Positions 8,501-16,910 of a stretch of 64,000 nucleotides of DNA are shown piece by piece; position 1 is the stretch's first letter, and every line of letters begins with the position of its first letter. Both the position numbers and the translations under genes were made by a program. Under the pieces are notes generated by a model. It was not told where the DNA came from and searched no databases. It worked only from the letters and a program-made list of their open reading frames with translations. Origin of the DNA: Shewanella cyperi (GTDB taxonomy: Bacteria; Pseudomonadota; Gammaproteobacteria; Enterobacterales; Shewanellaceae); contig NZ_CP071501.1 of NCBI RefSeq assembly GCF_017354985.1, positions 2,561,501 through 2,625,500 on the forward strand, in the 5' to 3' direction.

Positions 8501-9457
8501 ATGCCTTTGAGCCGATTTCATGCATTGCGGAACTATCTCAACACCCTGATCCTGGGGCAGCCAACACTCACTGAAAATCTGTTGATTGCCCTGGTGGCCA
8601 ATGGACACCTCTTGGTAGAGGGCCCGCCGGGCCTGGCCAAGACCCGCGCCGTCAAGGCGCTGTGCGATGGGGTTGAGGGAGATTTTCACCGCATTCAGTT
8701 CACCCCGGATCTGCTGCCGGCGGATTTGACCGGCACCGACATTTACCGCGCCCAGACCGGCACCTTTGAATTTGAGTCCGGTCCGATTTTTCACAACCTG
8801 ATCCTGGCCGATGAAATCAACCGTGCCCCGGCCAAGGTGCAATCGGCCCTGCTGGAAGCCATGGCCGAGGGACAGGTAACGGTTGGTAAGAAGAGCTACA
8901 AGCTGCCGCCCTTCTTCCTGGTAATGGCAACCCAGAACCCGCTGGAAAACGAAGGCACCTATCCCCTGCCAGAGGCCCAGCTGGACCGTTTCCTGATGCA
9001 CCTGAACCTGGACTATCCTGATGCGCAAACGGAACGGGAAATTATGCGTCTGTCCCGCAGCGAGGCGCTGCACCAGGCGCCGCCGCAGATGGATCCCATA
9101 GCCCAGGCCGACATATTTGAAGCCCGCACCGAGGCGCTGGAACTCTACCTGGCCGAACCCCTTGAGCAATATATAGTCGACATAGTCATGGCTACCCGCG
9201 AAGGCCACAAGTACAGCGAAGAGCTGGGCAACTGGCTCTCCTATGGTGTCAGCCCCCGCGCCACCCAGGCGCTGGAGCGCTGCGCCCGTGCCCGCGCCTG
9301 GCTCAATGAGCGTGACTTTGTTGCGCCGGAAGACATCCAGGCGGTGGCGCCCAATGTGCTCAGGCACAGAATGCTGCTCAGCTACCAGGCCCAGGCCGAA
9401 GGCATCAATGCCGACGCCGTCATTGCCCACATTCTGTCCCAGGTGGCCGTGCCTTGA
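8501..9457 (+). CDS. MoxR-family AAA+ ATPase
   Basis: A chaperone-like ATPase that in known systems works with von Willebrand A (VWA) proteins encoded beside it. The 318 residues carry Walker A (GPPGLAKT near residue 42), Walker B with sensor region (LILADEINRA, near 105), the EAMAEGQVTVG segment and the ATQNPLENEGTYPLPEAQLDRF region typical of MoxR. It is the first gene of a run of overlapping genes (DUF58, DUF4381, two VWA proteins, BatD), so it probably drives assembly or activation of that membrane complex. The upstream Shine-Dalgarno is weak (ACGAG). The stop overlaps the next start by 4 bases. Confidence 0.93.
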   Translation: MPLSRFHALRNYLNTLILGQPTLTENLLIALVANGHLLVEGPPGLAKTRAVKALCDGVEGDFHRIQFTPDLLPADLTGTDIYRAQTGTFEFESGPIFHNLILADEINRAPAKVQSALLEAMAEGQVTVGKKSYKLPPFFLVMATQNPLENEGTYPLPEAQLDRFLMHLNLDYPDAQTEREIMRLSRSEALHQAPPQMDPIAQADIFEARTEALELYLAEPLEQYIVDIVMATREGHKYSEELGNWLSYGVSPRATQALERCARARAWLNERDFVAPEDIQAVAPNVLRHRMLLSYQAQAEGINADAVIAHILSQVAVP

Positions 9458-10377
9458 ACAAGCTGCCTTTGTTTGCTGATGGCATCCATCTGAGTGAAAA
9501 GGAATTATTGGCGACCCAGGATCTGGCCCGCGCCCTGCCCGACCGCCCCAGCCGCGCCCGTGCGGCCCAGGCCGGTCACAGAGCCAGCATAATCAAGGGC
9601 CGAGGCATGGAGTTTGCCGAAGTGCGCCACTACCAGCAGGGTGATGATATCCGCACCATAGACTGGCGGGTGACGGCGCGCACCGGCAAGGCCCACACCA
9701 AGCTGTTTGTGGAAGAACGTGAACGGCCGGTGATCATACTGCTGGATCTGAGCCACAGCCTGTATTTTGGCTCCAGCCTGCTGCTGCAGGCGGTGCAGGC
9801 GGCGCATTTGGCCAGCACCCTGGGCTGGCAGGCGGTGCGCCACGGTGATCGCCTCGGTGCCCTTATCGCCTGTGAGCACGAACATCTGGAACTCAAACCC
9901 CGCAGCCGCCACACCGGCATATTGCAACTTATTCAGGGCATTTGCCGAACCCACAGCCATCAGCTGAACAACTTCAGCAAGGGCAGTGGCGATGGTCAGC
10001 ATTGGCTGCGAGCCTGCCAGCGTCTGGCCAGAATCGCCAAACCCGGCAGTCTGGTGTGGCTTATCACGGATGGCAGCGCCGTCAACGCCGATTGTCTGGC
10101 GCCCCTGTCGGCCCTGAAACGTCATTGTGAACTGGGGGCTTTCCTGATGACCGATCCCCTGCGCACTGGTGAGTTGCCGCTGCCGGCGGATATTCAGCTG
10201 CCGGTACGCGAAGCCGGCGTTGACACAATGCTGGACCGAGCCGGATACCACAACTGGCTGGCACGGGAAGCGCAGCGGCGTGACGAATTCTGTCGCCTGA
10301 TGACAAGCCTTGGGGTCCAGACCCGCAGCATCAGCGCCGGTAACACCTTGCAATCTCAACTGGAAGTTTTGCGTTGA
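9454..10377 (+). CDS. DUF58 domain protein of the MoxR/Bat operon
   Basis: A 307-residue DUF58 protein showing the family hallmark VRHYQQGDDIRTIDWRVTAR near residues 57-76, followed by a VWA-like segment (VIILLDLSHSLYFG). Such proteins accompany MoxR ATPases, and their biochemical role is not established. The start is TTG at 9454 within the overlap TTGA with the MoxR stop, so translation is probably coupled. It has no signal peptide or clear membrane helix, so a cytoplasmic location next to the ATPase is likely. Confidence 0.88.
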   Translation: MNKLPLFADGIHLSEKELLATQDLARALPDRPSRARAAQAGHRASIIKGRGMEFAEVRHYQQGDDIRTIDWRVTARTGKAHTKLFVEERERPVIILLDLSHSLYFGSSLLLQAVQAAHLASTLGWQAVRHGDRLGALIACEHEHLELKPRSRHTGILQLIQGICRTHSHQLNNFSKGSGDGQHWLRACQRLARIAKPGSLVWLITDGSAVNADCLAPLSALKRHCELGAFLMTDPLRTGELPLPADIQLPVREAGVDTMLDRAGYHNWLAREAQRRDEFCRLMTSLGVQTRSISAGNTLQSQLEVLR

Positions 10378-10880
10378 CTCAATCACTCCCAACTCAGCCC
10401 CAGGCCGGCAATCCCATGCTGGCCCAGATGCAGGACATACAGCTGCCGCCCGACATCAGCCTCTGGCCCCTGGCTCCGGGCTGGTATCTCATACTGGCAC
10501 TGGTCCTGTTGTTGTGCCTGACTCTGGCCTGGTACATACGTAAAAGGCAACGCCATTTGGCGCCCCAGAGAGCTGCGCTGCAGGAATTGTCCCACTTGAA
10601 TGCCCACACCCCGGAGCTGGCCTGGCAGGTCAGCACCCTGCTCAAGCGCGTCGCCCTGCATTATGGCCCAAGGGAAAAAATAGCGGCTCTGGGCGGCGAT
10701 GCCTGGAGCGCCTTGCTCGACGAGGCACTGCCCCCGGGCGATGCCGGTTTTGCCGTCCTGCTTGGCAGTCGTTACACACCTCAAACATTAAGCCCTGAGC
10801 AGGCCCAAACCCTGCTGTCTCTGGCCGAACTCTGGCTTAAACAGGCGCCCAGATGGCTTGCCGGGAGGTTCCCATGCTGA
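10374..10880 (+). CDS. DUF4381 membrane protein of the MoxR/Bat operon
   Basis: A 168-residue protein with one strong membrane helix (about residues 38-55, WYLILALVLLLCLTLAWY) followed by a basic stretch (RKRQRH) and a helical cytoplasmic tail. The family occurs between the DUF58 and VWA genes of Bat operons; its role is unknown. The TTG start at 10374 overlaps the DUF58 stop in the same TTGA arrangement as the previous junction, and no AUG lies close by. Confidence 0.8.
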   Translation: MTQSLPTQPQAGNPMLAQMQDIQLPPDISLWPLAPGWYLILALVLLLCLTLAWYIRKRQRHLAPQRAALQELSHLNAHTPELAWQVSTLLKRVALHYGPREKIAALGGDAWSALLDEALPPGDAGFAVLLGSRYTPQTLSPEQAQTLLSLAELWLKQAPRWLAGRFPC

Positions 10881-11851
10881 CCCTGGCCTGGCCCTGGCTG
10901 CTGATGCTGTTACCCCTGCCGCTGCTGATAAAAAACAACGCTTCCCGGGACAGCGATGCCCGGCTGCATCTGCCCGGAGTGGCAGGCCTGGCGCGGCCCA
11001 AGCTGCAGCGCACATCGGCCGCTGGCCGCAAAACCCTGCTGTTGCTCTGGGCCCTGTTGTTACTGGCATTGTCCCGGCCCCAATGGCTTGGCGATCCCAT
11101 TGAACTGCCAAGCAAGGGGCGGGATCTGATGCTGGCGGTGGACCTGTCCGGCTCAATGCAGATTGAAGACATGGTGCTGAACGGCGCCACCGTCGACCGC
11201 TTTACCCTTATCCAGCAAGTGGTCAGCGACTTTATTGAACGCCGTAAAGGCGACCGTCTGGGCCTTATCCTGTTTGCCGATCACGCCTACCTGCAGGCGC
11301 CCTTAACCCAGGACCGGCGCTCGGTGGCGCAATACCTGCGCGAGGCTCAAATTGGTCTGGTGGGCAAACAAACCGCCATAGGCGAAGCCATTGCCCTGGC
11401 AGTGAAGCGCTTTGACAACCTCGAAGACAGCAACCGCATCCTGGTGCTGCTCACCGACGGCTCCAACAATGCCGGCGACATGGCCCCGGACCAGGCTGCC
11501 GCCATTGCCGCCGAGCGCAAGGTCAAGATCTACAGTATCGGGGTGGGTGCCGAAGCCATGGAGCGTCGCACCCTGTTTGGCCGCGAGCGGGTCAATCCCT
11601 CCATGGATCTGGACGAAGCCCAGCTGCAATCCCTGGCCAACACCACGGGCGGAAAATACTTCCGCGCCCGTAATACCGAAGAGCTGGAGCAAATCTATCA
11701 GGCCATAGACGAACTTGAGCCCGTGAGCCGGGATCAGCAAAGCTTCAGGCCCAGTGCCGATCTCTTTTACCTGCCACTGTCCCTGGCGCTGCTGCTCAGT
11801 CTTTGGCTGGCACTGCGCGGCCGGCACCGTTTTGCGGAGGCGCAACCATGA
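10874..11851 (+). CDS. batA: BatA-like VWA-domain membrane protein
   Basis: A 325-residue protein with an N-terminal helix, a second helix near 60-75, a VWA domain and a C-terminal helix (LFYLPLSLALLLSLWLAL). The metal-ion adhesion site is intact: DLSGSMQ, then LTDGSNNAGD. The ATG at 10874 is chosen over 10853 because GGGAGG sits 5 bases upstream. It overlaps the DUF4381 stop by 7 bases. The Bat name comes from Bacteroides aerotolerance genes; the function in gammaproteobacteria is not settled, and envelope or stress roles have been proposed. Confidence 0.88.
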   Translation: MLTLAWPWLLMLLPLPLLIKNNASRDSDARLHLPGVAGLARPKLQRTSAAGRKTLLLLWALLLLALSRPQWLGDPIELPSKGRDLMLAVDLSGSMQIEDMVLNGATVDRFTLIQQVVSDFIERRKGDRLGLILFADHAYLQAPLTQDRRSVAQYLREAQIGLVGKQTAIGEAIALAVKRFDNLEDSNRILVLLTDGSNNAGDMAPDQAAAIAAERKVKIYSIGVGAEAMERRTLFGRERVNPSMDLDEAQLQSLANTTGGKYFRARNTEELEQIYQAIDELEPVSRDQQSFRPSADLFYLPLSLALLLSLWLALRGRHRFAEAQP

Positions 11852-13833
11852 GCCTGCATTTTATCCGCCCCTGGTGGCTGTTGGCGCTGCTGCCCTTGCT
11901 GGCGCTGCTTTGGTGGCTCTACCGCCACCGCAGCAGCCGTGGCGCCTGGAATGCTTACATTGCACCACATCTGGCCGCCGTGCTGCTGAGCGGCACAAAC
12001 AGCGCCCGTCCAAAGGGCATAGGCATCTTGGGTGCCGCCTGGTTGGTGGCCGTGCTGGCCCTGTCCGGCCCCGCGGTGCAAAAGCAGGCCCTGCCGGTGT
12101 TTGCCACCGATGCCGGGCGGGTGCTGCTGATGGACATGAGCCTGTCCATGTATGCCACGGATCTCGCGCCCAATCGCCTGACCCAGGCAAAATTTCGCGC
12201 CACCGACCTTATCCGTTCCCTGTCAGAGGGGGAAACCGGTCTGGTGGCCTATGCCGGGGACGCCTTTACCATTGCGCCCCTGACCCGCGACAGCAATACC
12301 CTGCTGAATTTGTTGCCAACCCTGTCACCGGACATCATGCCGGTGCGCGGCTCCAGTTTGAGCCAGGGTGTGCGCCGGGCCATGGACTTGCTTAAACAGG
12401 GCGGTCACCTCAAGGGCGACATACTGCTGCTGACCGATGGGATCAGCGATACAGAATATCGCGACACCAGCGAATTGCTCGATGGCGGTCAATATCGACT
12501 GTCCATCCTGGCATTTGGCACCCCGCAGGGGGCCCCCATCAGGTTGCCCGATGGCAATTTGCTGCGCGACTCAGGCAATGAGCTGATCATAGTGAAAACC
12601 GATTTGGCCAGGCTCGCCGATCTTGCCCGCAAAGGCGACGGCATGGCGCTGGCGGCGAGAAATGACGGCAGCGAATTGCCACTGCTGCTTAACTGGCTTG
12701 AGCGCGGCACAGATGCCAAGGCCACAGAACTGACCGGTGACAGCTGGCAGGATCTCGGCCCCTACATTGCCCTGCTGCTGTTGCTGCCGGTGCTGCTCAG
12801 TTTCCGCTTCGGCATGCCAGCCGCCGTGCTGCTTGCCTGTATCTTGCCACTGGGCAAGAGCCAGGCCGCACTGTTTCAGACCCGGGATCAACAGGCCATG
12901 GAGGCATTTAAACAGGGCGAATTCCAGCAGGCGGCGAACAGCTTTACCCTGCCCACCTGGCGCGGGGCTGCCCATTATCGGGCCGGTGATTACGAGTCCG
13001 CCCTCAAGGATTTTGAGCAGGACGACTCCGCCATGGGCCTCTATAACCAGGGCAACAGCCTGATGCAGCTGGGGCAATATCAGGAGGCGGAAAAACGCTA
13101 CCAACAGGCATTGGAAAAACAACCGGATTTGGACGCGGCCAAGGCCAATGCCAAGCTGGCGGAACAACTCGCCAAGCAGCCCCCCCAGCAGCAATCCGGC
13201 TCGGGCTCGGACCAGGGCCAATCGGGCGATAATGACGCCAATGGCCAACAGGGTCAGTCGGGTGATAACAGCGCCAATGATGATCAACAGGGACAAGAGT
13301 CTCAGGGAAGTCAGCAAAACGGTCAGGGTTCGGGAAACCAAAACCCTGAGCAGCAGGAATCCTCATCCGACAACCAAGGCGCCGGGGATGATGCTGCGGC
13401 AAATGACAACCCACCGCAGGATGGGCAAGAAGGCCAGCAGCAAGCCGAGTCCGAGCAGAACAGTGGGCAAGGCAACTCCGGCAGCAGTCAGAACAACGAC
13501 GCGCAAATGCAGGCTGACCCCAAGGCCGCTGACAAACAGCAGCAAGCAGGCACGCAGGCCGCCGGGACTCAAGCCGGGGTCGACGAAGGAGAGCCGGAAA
13601 AGGCACAGTCGGCCACACAAGCCATGGCTGGCGCTGACAAGGCACCTGAGGATGGGGAAGAAGCCACCGCCCTGACGGCCACCGAGCAACCAGGACAAAT
13701 GTCACCCCAGACTGAGCGTGCCCTGCGGGTCATCAACGACGACCCCTCGGTGCTGCTGCGTAACAAGATGCAACTTGAATATCAGCTGCGCCGGGCGCGC
13801 GGCGAACACAGGAAGGAAAAGGAACAGTGGTAA
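11848..13833 (+). CDS. batB: BatB-BatC fusion: VWA domain, TPR repeats and long Q/G/S/N-rich region
   Basis: A 661-residue protein combining two Bat components. Residues 1-75 hold two membrane helices. The VWA domain follows, with MDMSLSMY (a DxSxS metal site) and LLTDGISDTE. A further helix is near 310-345. TPR-like repeats (GDYESALKDFEQ, GQYQEAEKRYQQALE) run about 365-450. The rest, about 455-620, is low-complexity and rich in Gln, Gly, Ser, Asn and acidic residues. A more ordered C-terminal tail carries LEYQLRRARGEHRKEKEQW. The ATG at 11848 overlaps the batA stop (ATGA) and has GGAGG upstream. The low-complexity tract is unusual beside its compact neighbours. Confidence 0.87.
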   Translation: MSLHFIRPWWLLALLPLLALLWWLYRHRSSRGAWNAYIAPHLAAVLLSGTNSARPKGIGILGAAWLVAVLALSGPAVQKQALPVFATDAGRVLLMDMSLSMYATDLAPNRLTQAKFRATDLIRSLSEGETGLVAYAGDAFTIAPLTRDSNTLLNLLPTLSPDIMPVRGSSLSQGVRRAMDLLKQGGHLKGDILLLTDGISDTEYRDTSELLDGGQYRLSILAFGTPQGAPIRLPDGNLLRDSGNELIIVKTDLARLADLARKGDGMALAARNDGSELPLLLNWLERGTDAKATELTGDSWQDLGPYIALLLLLPVLLSFRFGMPAAVLLACILPLGKSQAALFQTRDQQAMEAFKQGEFQQAANSFTLPTWRGAAHYRAGDYESALKDFEQDDSAMGLYNQGNSLMQLGQYQEAEKRYQQALEKQPDLDAAKANAKLAEQLAKQPPQQQSGSGSDQGQSGDNDANGQQGQSGDNSANDDQQGQESQGSQQNGQGSGNQNPEQQESSSDNQGAGDDAAANDNPPQDGQEGQQQAESEQNSGQGNSGSSQNNDAQMQADPKAADKQQQAGTQAAGTQAGVDEGEPEKAQSATQAMAGADKAPEDGEEATALTATEQPGQMSPQTERALRVINDDPSVLLRNKMQLEYQLRRARGEHRKEKEQW

Positions 13834-15443
13834 GAATCGCATTTGCTCTCCTGCTGACCACACTTGTAACTGGCCCCGCCTGGGCACTCAGCAAACTGGA
13901 AGCCACAGTGGACAAAAACCCTGTCGCCCAGGACGAATACCTGGTGCTGAGCATCAGTGCCGATGATGAAATTGACGCCGGCAAACTCGATACGTCAGCC
14001 CTGCTGAAGGACTTTATCGTCGGCCGAACCAGCATCAGTCGCTCCACCCAGATGCTCAATTTCGACACCCACAGGGAAACCCGCTGGCAGATCCTGCTGG
14101 CCGCCAAACAGCCCGGCGAGCTGACCATTCCCGCCTTCAGCCTCGACGGTATATCGTCCGAGCCCATCAAGCTCACGGTATTGGCCGCCGATGCCGAGCC
14201 GGTCAAGATGAAAAACCTGTATTTGGAGACCAGCCTGTCCACCAGCGAAGCCTATGTGGGCCAGCTTATCACCTACAAGGTCAAGCTGTTCCTGGCCCAG
14301 GAGCTGCAGCGTGGGGTGCTCAGCGCCCCTGTGCTGGAGGGGGCCCAAATCAAACAGCTGGGTGAAGACAAGGACGGCACTGAGATTGTTGACGGTCGCC
14401 GCCTGCGGGTTATAGAGCGCACCTATGGCATCATTGCCGACAAGGCCGGAGAGCAAGCGCTCCGCGGCGCCCGCTTCGAGGGCGACGTGCTGGTGGAAGC
14501 CCCGCGCCGTGGCGGTATGTTCAGTTTCAACGAAAGCCGCCCCATCCAGGCCAAGGCCGAAGACAGCAGTCTCAAGGTACTGCCGCTGCCGGCGGGATTC
14601 GATCCCAAAGGCTTTGTCAGCGATCTGGCGCTGCTGAAAGATAACTTCACCGAGGAGAAGCAGGAATTTGAGGTGGGGGCCCCCATTTCCCGAACCGTTA
14701 CCCTGGTGGCATCCAATACCGATGAAACCAGCTTGCCGGAACTGGAATTGCCCCTGCCGGCATCACTCAAATCCTATCCTGAAAAGCCGCAGCGCCAGAC
14801 CTTTATGCGCAACGGCAGGCTGGTGAGCCAGATAAGCCTGACCCAGGCCATAGTGCCGACCGCGCCCGGCACCTACACCCTGCCCAAGGTGGAAGTGCCC
14901 TGGTGGAATCCAAGACTCAGGCGCCAGGAACTGGCGGTACTGCCGGCGCGCACCATTGAGGTCACGGGCGCGGTACCCGCCCCCGTTGCGGTCGCCGCGA
15001 CCACAACCCCGGCAGTGCAAACCGGTGGCGCTGCCGGCTATTGGCCCTATCTGACCGGGTTGTTTGCAATAGCCTGGCTGCTGACCCTGGGGCTTTGGTG
15101 GCAAAACCGTAAAACAACCTCAGAGCCTGAACTTCAGCAGAGCACATCAGAGGTTTTGAGCACGGATTTAACCGGACTGCGCCGCGCCTGCGCCGGAACG
15201 GATGGCGGTGCCATGCTCAATGCCCTCTGCAGTTATATGGCCGCCGAGGGCTACAGCGGTCGGCTGGTCGATATCGCCGGGCTGTCGCCGGAGCTTGCCA
15301 AGGCCATAGCGCAAATCCAGCAAGCCGCCTACGCCCGAGGTGCCCATGGCGTTAACGGTGATGCGCTGCTGCAGGCGGTACTGGCCCTGCCAAAAGCCGC
15401 ATCCGCCAGGCAGGCTCCGGCCCTTGGCCCGTTGAATCCCTGA
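13827..15443 (+). CDS. batD: BatD-like exported protein
   Basis: A 538-residue protein starting at a GTG (13827) with GGAAGG upstream and overlapping the batB stop by 7 bases. Residues 1-20 form a signal peptide (MVRIAFALLLTTLVTGPAWA). The body consists of beta-rich BatD/oxygen-tolerance repeats, for example YLETSLSTSEAYVGQLITYK. One membrane helix lies near 410-430 (WPYLTGLFAIAWLLTLGLWW), followed by a helical cytoplasmic tail. It would present a large periplasmic domain next to the BatA and BatB proteins. The next gene starts 13 bases downstream. Confidence 0.88.
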   Translation: MVRIAFALLLTTLVTGPAWALSKLEATVDKNPVAQDEYLVLSISADDEIDAGKLDTSALLKDFIVGRTSISRSTQMLNFDTHRETRWQILLAAKQPGELTIPAFSLDGISSEPIKLTVLAADAEPVKMKNLYLETSLSTSEAYVGQLITYKVKLFLAQELQRGVLSAPVLEGAQIKQLGEDKDGTEIVDGRRLRVIERTYGIIADKAGEQALRGARFEGDVLVEAPRRGGMFSFNESRPIQAKAEDSSLKVLPLPAGFDPKGFVSDLALLKDNFTEEKQEFEVGAPISRTVTLVASNTDETSLPELELPLPASLKSYPEKPQRQTFMRNGRLVSQISLTQAIVPTAPGTYTLPKVEVPWWNPRLRRQELAVLPARTIEVTGAVPAPVAVAATTTPAVQTGGAAGYWPYLTGLFAIAWLLTLGLWWQNRKTTSEPELQQSTSEVLSTDLTGLRRACAGTDGGAMLNALCSYMAAEGYSGRLVDIAGLSPELAKAIAQIQQAAYARGAHGVNGDALLQAVLALPKAASARQAPALGPLNP

Positions 15444-15456
15444 GGGGCAATAAATT

Positions 15457-16020
15457 ATGTTTGCCAAAGGGCGCAATAAATCCAAATCCGACTCGGTCAT
15501 GTCTGACATGCTGAGTAAACAACGACGATACGATGCCCTGGTCCGGGCACTGCACACCGACGTGTTCCGCTATGCCTTCTGGCTTTGCGGTGACAGACAG
15601 GTGGCAGAAGACATCACCCAGGAGACCTTTCTCCGGGCCTGGCGCTCCCTCGACTCCCTCAAGGATGAAAAGGCGGCCAAGGCGTGGCTGATCACCATTT
15701 TGCGGCGCGAAAATGCCCGCCGTTTTGAGCGCAAGCAGTTTGATTATTCCGATGTGGATCAGGAGCACTTAAGCGATGCTGCCGCTCACACCACCGAGGA
15801 TGCCGCCGAGCAGTATTGGCTCAGGCGGCAAATTGCGACCCTGGAGCCCGAATACCGGGAACCCCTGCTGCTGCAGGTTATCGGCGGCTTCAGTGGTGAG
15901 GAAATCGCCGAGATGCTGGAGCTGAACCGCAATACCGTCATGACCCGGCTGTTCCGGGCCCGTAATCAGCTAAGAGAATTGTTGGAACATCCATCTATCC
16001 GAGGTCAGTCAAATGGATGA
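15457..16020 (+). CDS. RNA polymerase sigma factor, ECF-type
   Basis: A 187-residue sigma-70 family protein. Region 2 is visible in FRYAFWLCGDRQVAEDITQE and FLRAWRSLDSL, and region 4 in the helix-turn-helix GFSGEEIAEMLELNRNTVMTR. The ATG at 15457 is used because AGGGG lies about 10 bases upstream; later Met codons have no ribosome site. It follows batD by 13 bases and overlaps the next gene by 8, so it may be cotranscribed with the Bat operon. It is probably held in check by the membrane protein encoded next. The signal is unknown. Confidence 0.9.
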   Translation: MFAKGRNKSKSDSVMSDMLSKQRRYDALVRALHTDVFRYAFWLCGDRQVAEDITQETFLRAWRSLDSLKDEKAAKAWLITILRRENARRFERKQFDYSDVDQEHLSDAAAHTTEDAAEQYWLRRQIATLEPEYREPLLLQVIGGFSGEEIAEMLELNRNTVMTRLFRARNQLRELLEHPSIRGQSNG

Positions 16021-16717
16021 ACTTGAGTTTCGCCGCCGTGCCTATAGCGACCCCCAAAGCCAGGATCCCGAATTTTTGGCGGCCATGGCCGAAGAAGAAA
16101 ACCGTGGCGCCTTTGTCAGGGAACTGAAGCAGCTCGATGCCAAATTGGCCCGGGCCATGAACGTGGACGTTCCCGAAACCCTCGCGGCGCGTCTGCTGCT
16201 GCGCCAGCAATTGCTGGCGCACAGACAAAGCAAACGCCGCACCACCTGGTTGATGGCCATGGCGGCATCAATCGCCTTTGTCATTGGACTGGGATTCAGT
16301 TGGCTGCGTCTGGGGCCGGTGGATCTGGGTGAGCATGCCCTGGCCCACGTACACCATGAGCCCATGGCACTGACCATGGAACAGGCGGTAGACCTGCCCA
16401 CCCTCAATGCCAGCCTGGCCAGCATCTCCGGCCTTAAGGGAGCGCATTTCAATGCCCTCCCCGGCAAAGTGGTATTCAAGGCCTTCTGCGATTTTCGGGG
16501 AGTGCAGAGCATACATCTGGTGCTGGAAGGTGAAAACGGCAAAACCACCCTGTTTATCGTCCCCTTGGAAGAGCGGATGCAATTGAGCGAGCGATTTGCC
16601 GACAGCACCCTGAAAGGTCTGGGATTCCGCACCCGAGATGCCTTCCTGATGTTGGTGGGCGATGAGCAGCAATCGCTGACTGCACTGCAACAAACCATAC
16701 GTCAGGATTTCATCTAG
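16013..16717 (+). CDS. DUF3379 membrane protein, probable anti-sigma factor
   Basis: A 234-residue protein with one membrane helix near residues 80-98 (TTWLMAMAASIAFVIGLGFS). The N-terminal domain (about 75 residues, acidic then basic) would be cytoplasmic and the C-terminal domain periplasmic. DUF3379 proteins are typically encoded directly after an ECF sigma gene, and the 8-base overlap here supports a functional pair. An anti-sigma role is inferred from topology and context; no classical zinc-binding anti-sigma motif is seen. Confidence 0.8.
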   Translation: MDELEFRRRAYSDPQSQDPEFLAAMAEEENRGAFVRELKQLDAKLARAMNVDVPETLAARLLLRQQLLAHRQSKRRTTWLMAMAASIAFVIGLGFSWLRLGPVDLGEHALAHVHHEPMALTMEQAVDLPTLNASLASISGLKGAHFNALPGKVVFKAFCDFRGVQSIHLVLEGENGKTTLFIVPLEERMQLSERFADSTLKGLGFRTRDAFLMLVGDEQQSLTALQQTIRQDFI

Positions 16718-16735
16718 ATCTGACAAGACAATGGC

Positions 16736-16769
16736 AAAAAGGCCGCGGGGCAATACCTGCGGCCTTTTT
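16736..16769 (+). terminator. Terminator of the Bat/sigma operon
   Basis: The stem AAAAAGGCCGC / GCGGCCTTTTT ends in a T-run, 18 bases after the DUF3379 stop. It is a typical Rho-independent terminator. Confidence 0.9.
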
Positions 16770-16910
16770 AATTTGCCGGCCGATAGTGGCCATTTGACTG
16801 GTCTGAGCTGACGGGCCAGCATCCCGGCTATTGGGATCCTGCATTGACTTCTGCTAGCATGCCAAACCAATGCATATCACTGATAACTAAATGACAACGG
16901 ATAAAGCATA

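Noticed and set aside
8450..9430. 326-codon open frame antisense to the MoxR gene
   Set aside because: A shadow of a strongly conserved ATPase gene, with no motif or ribosome site.
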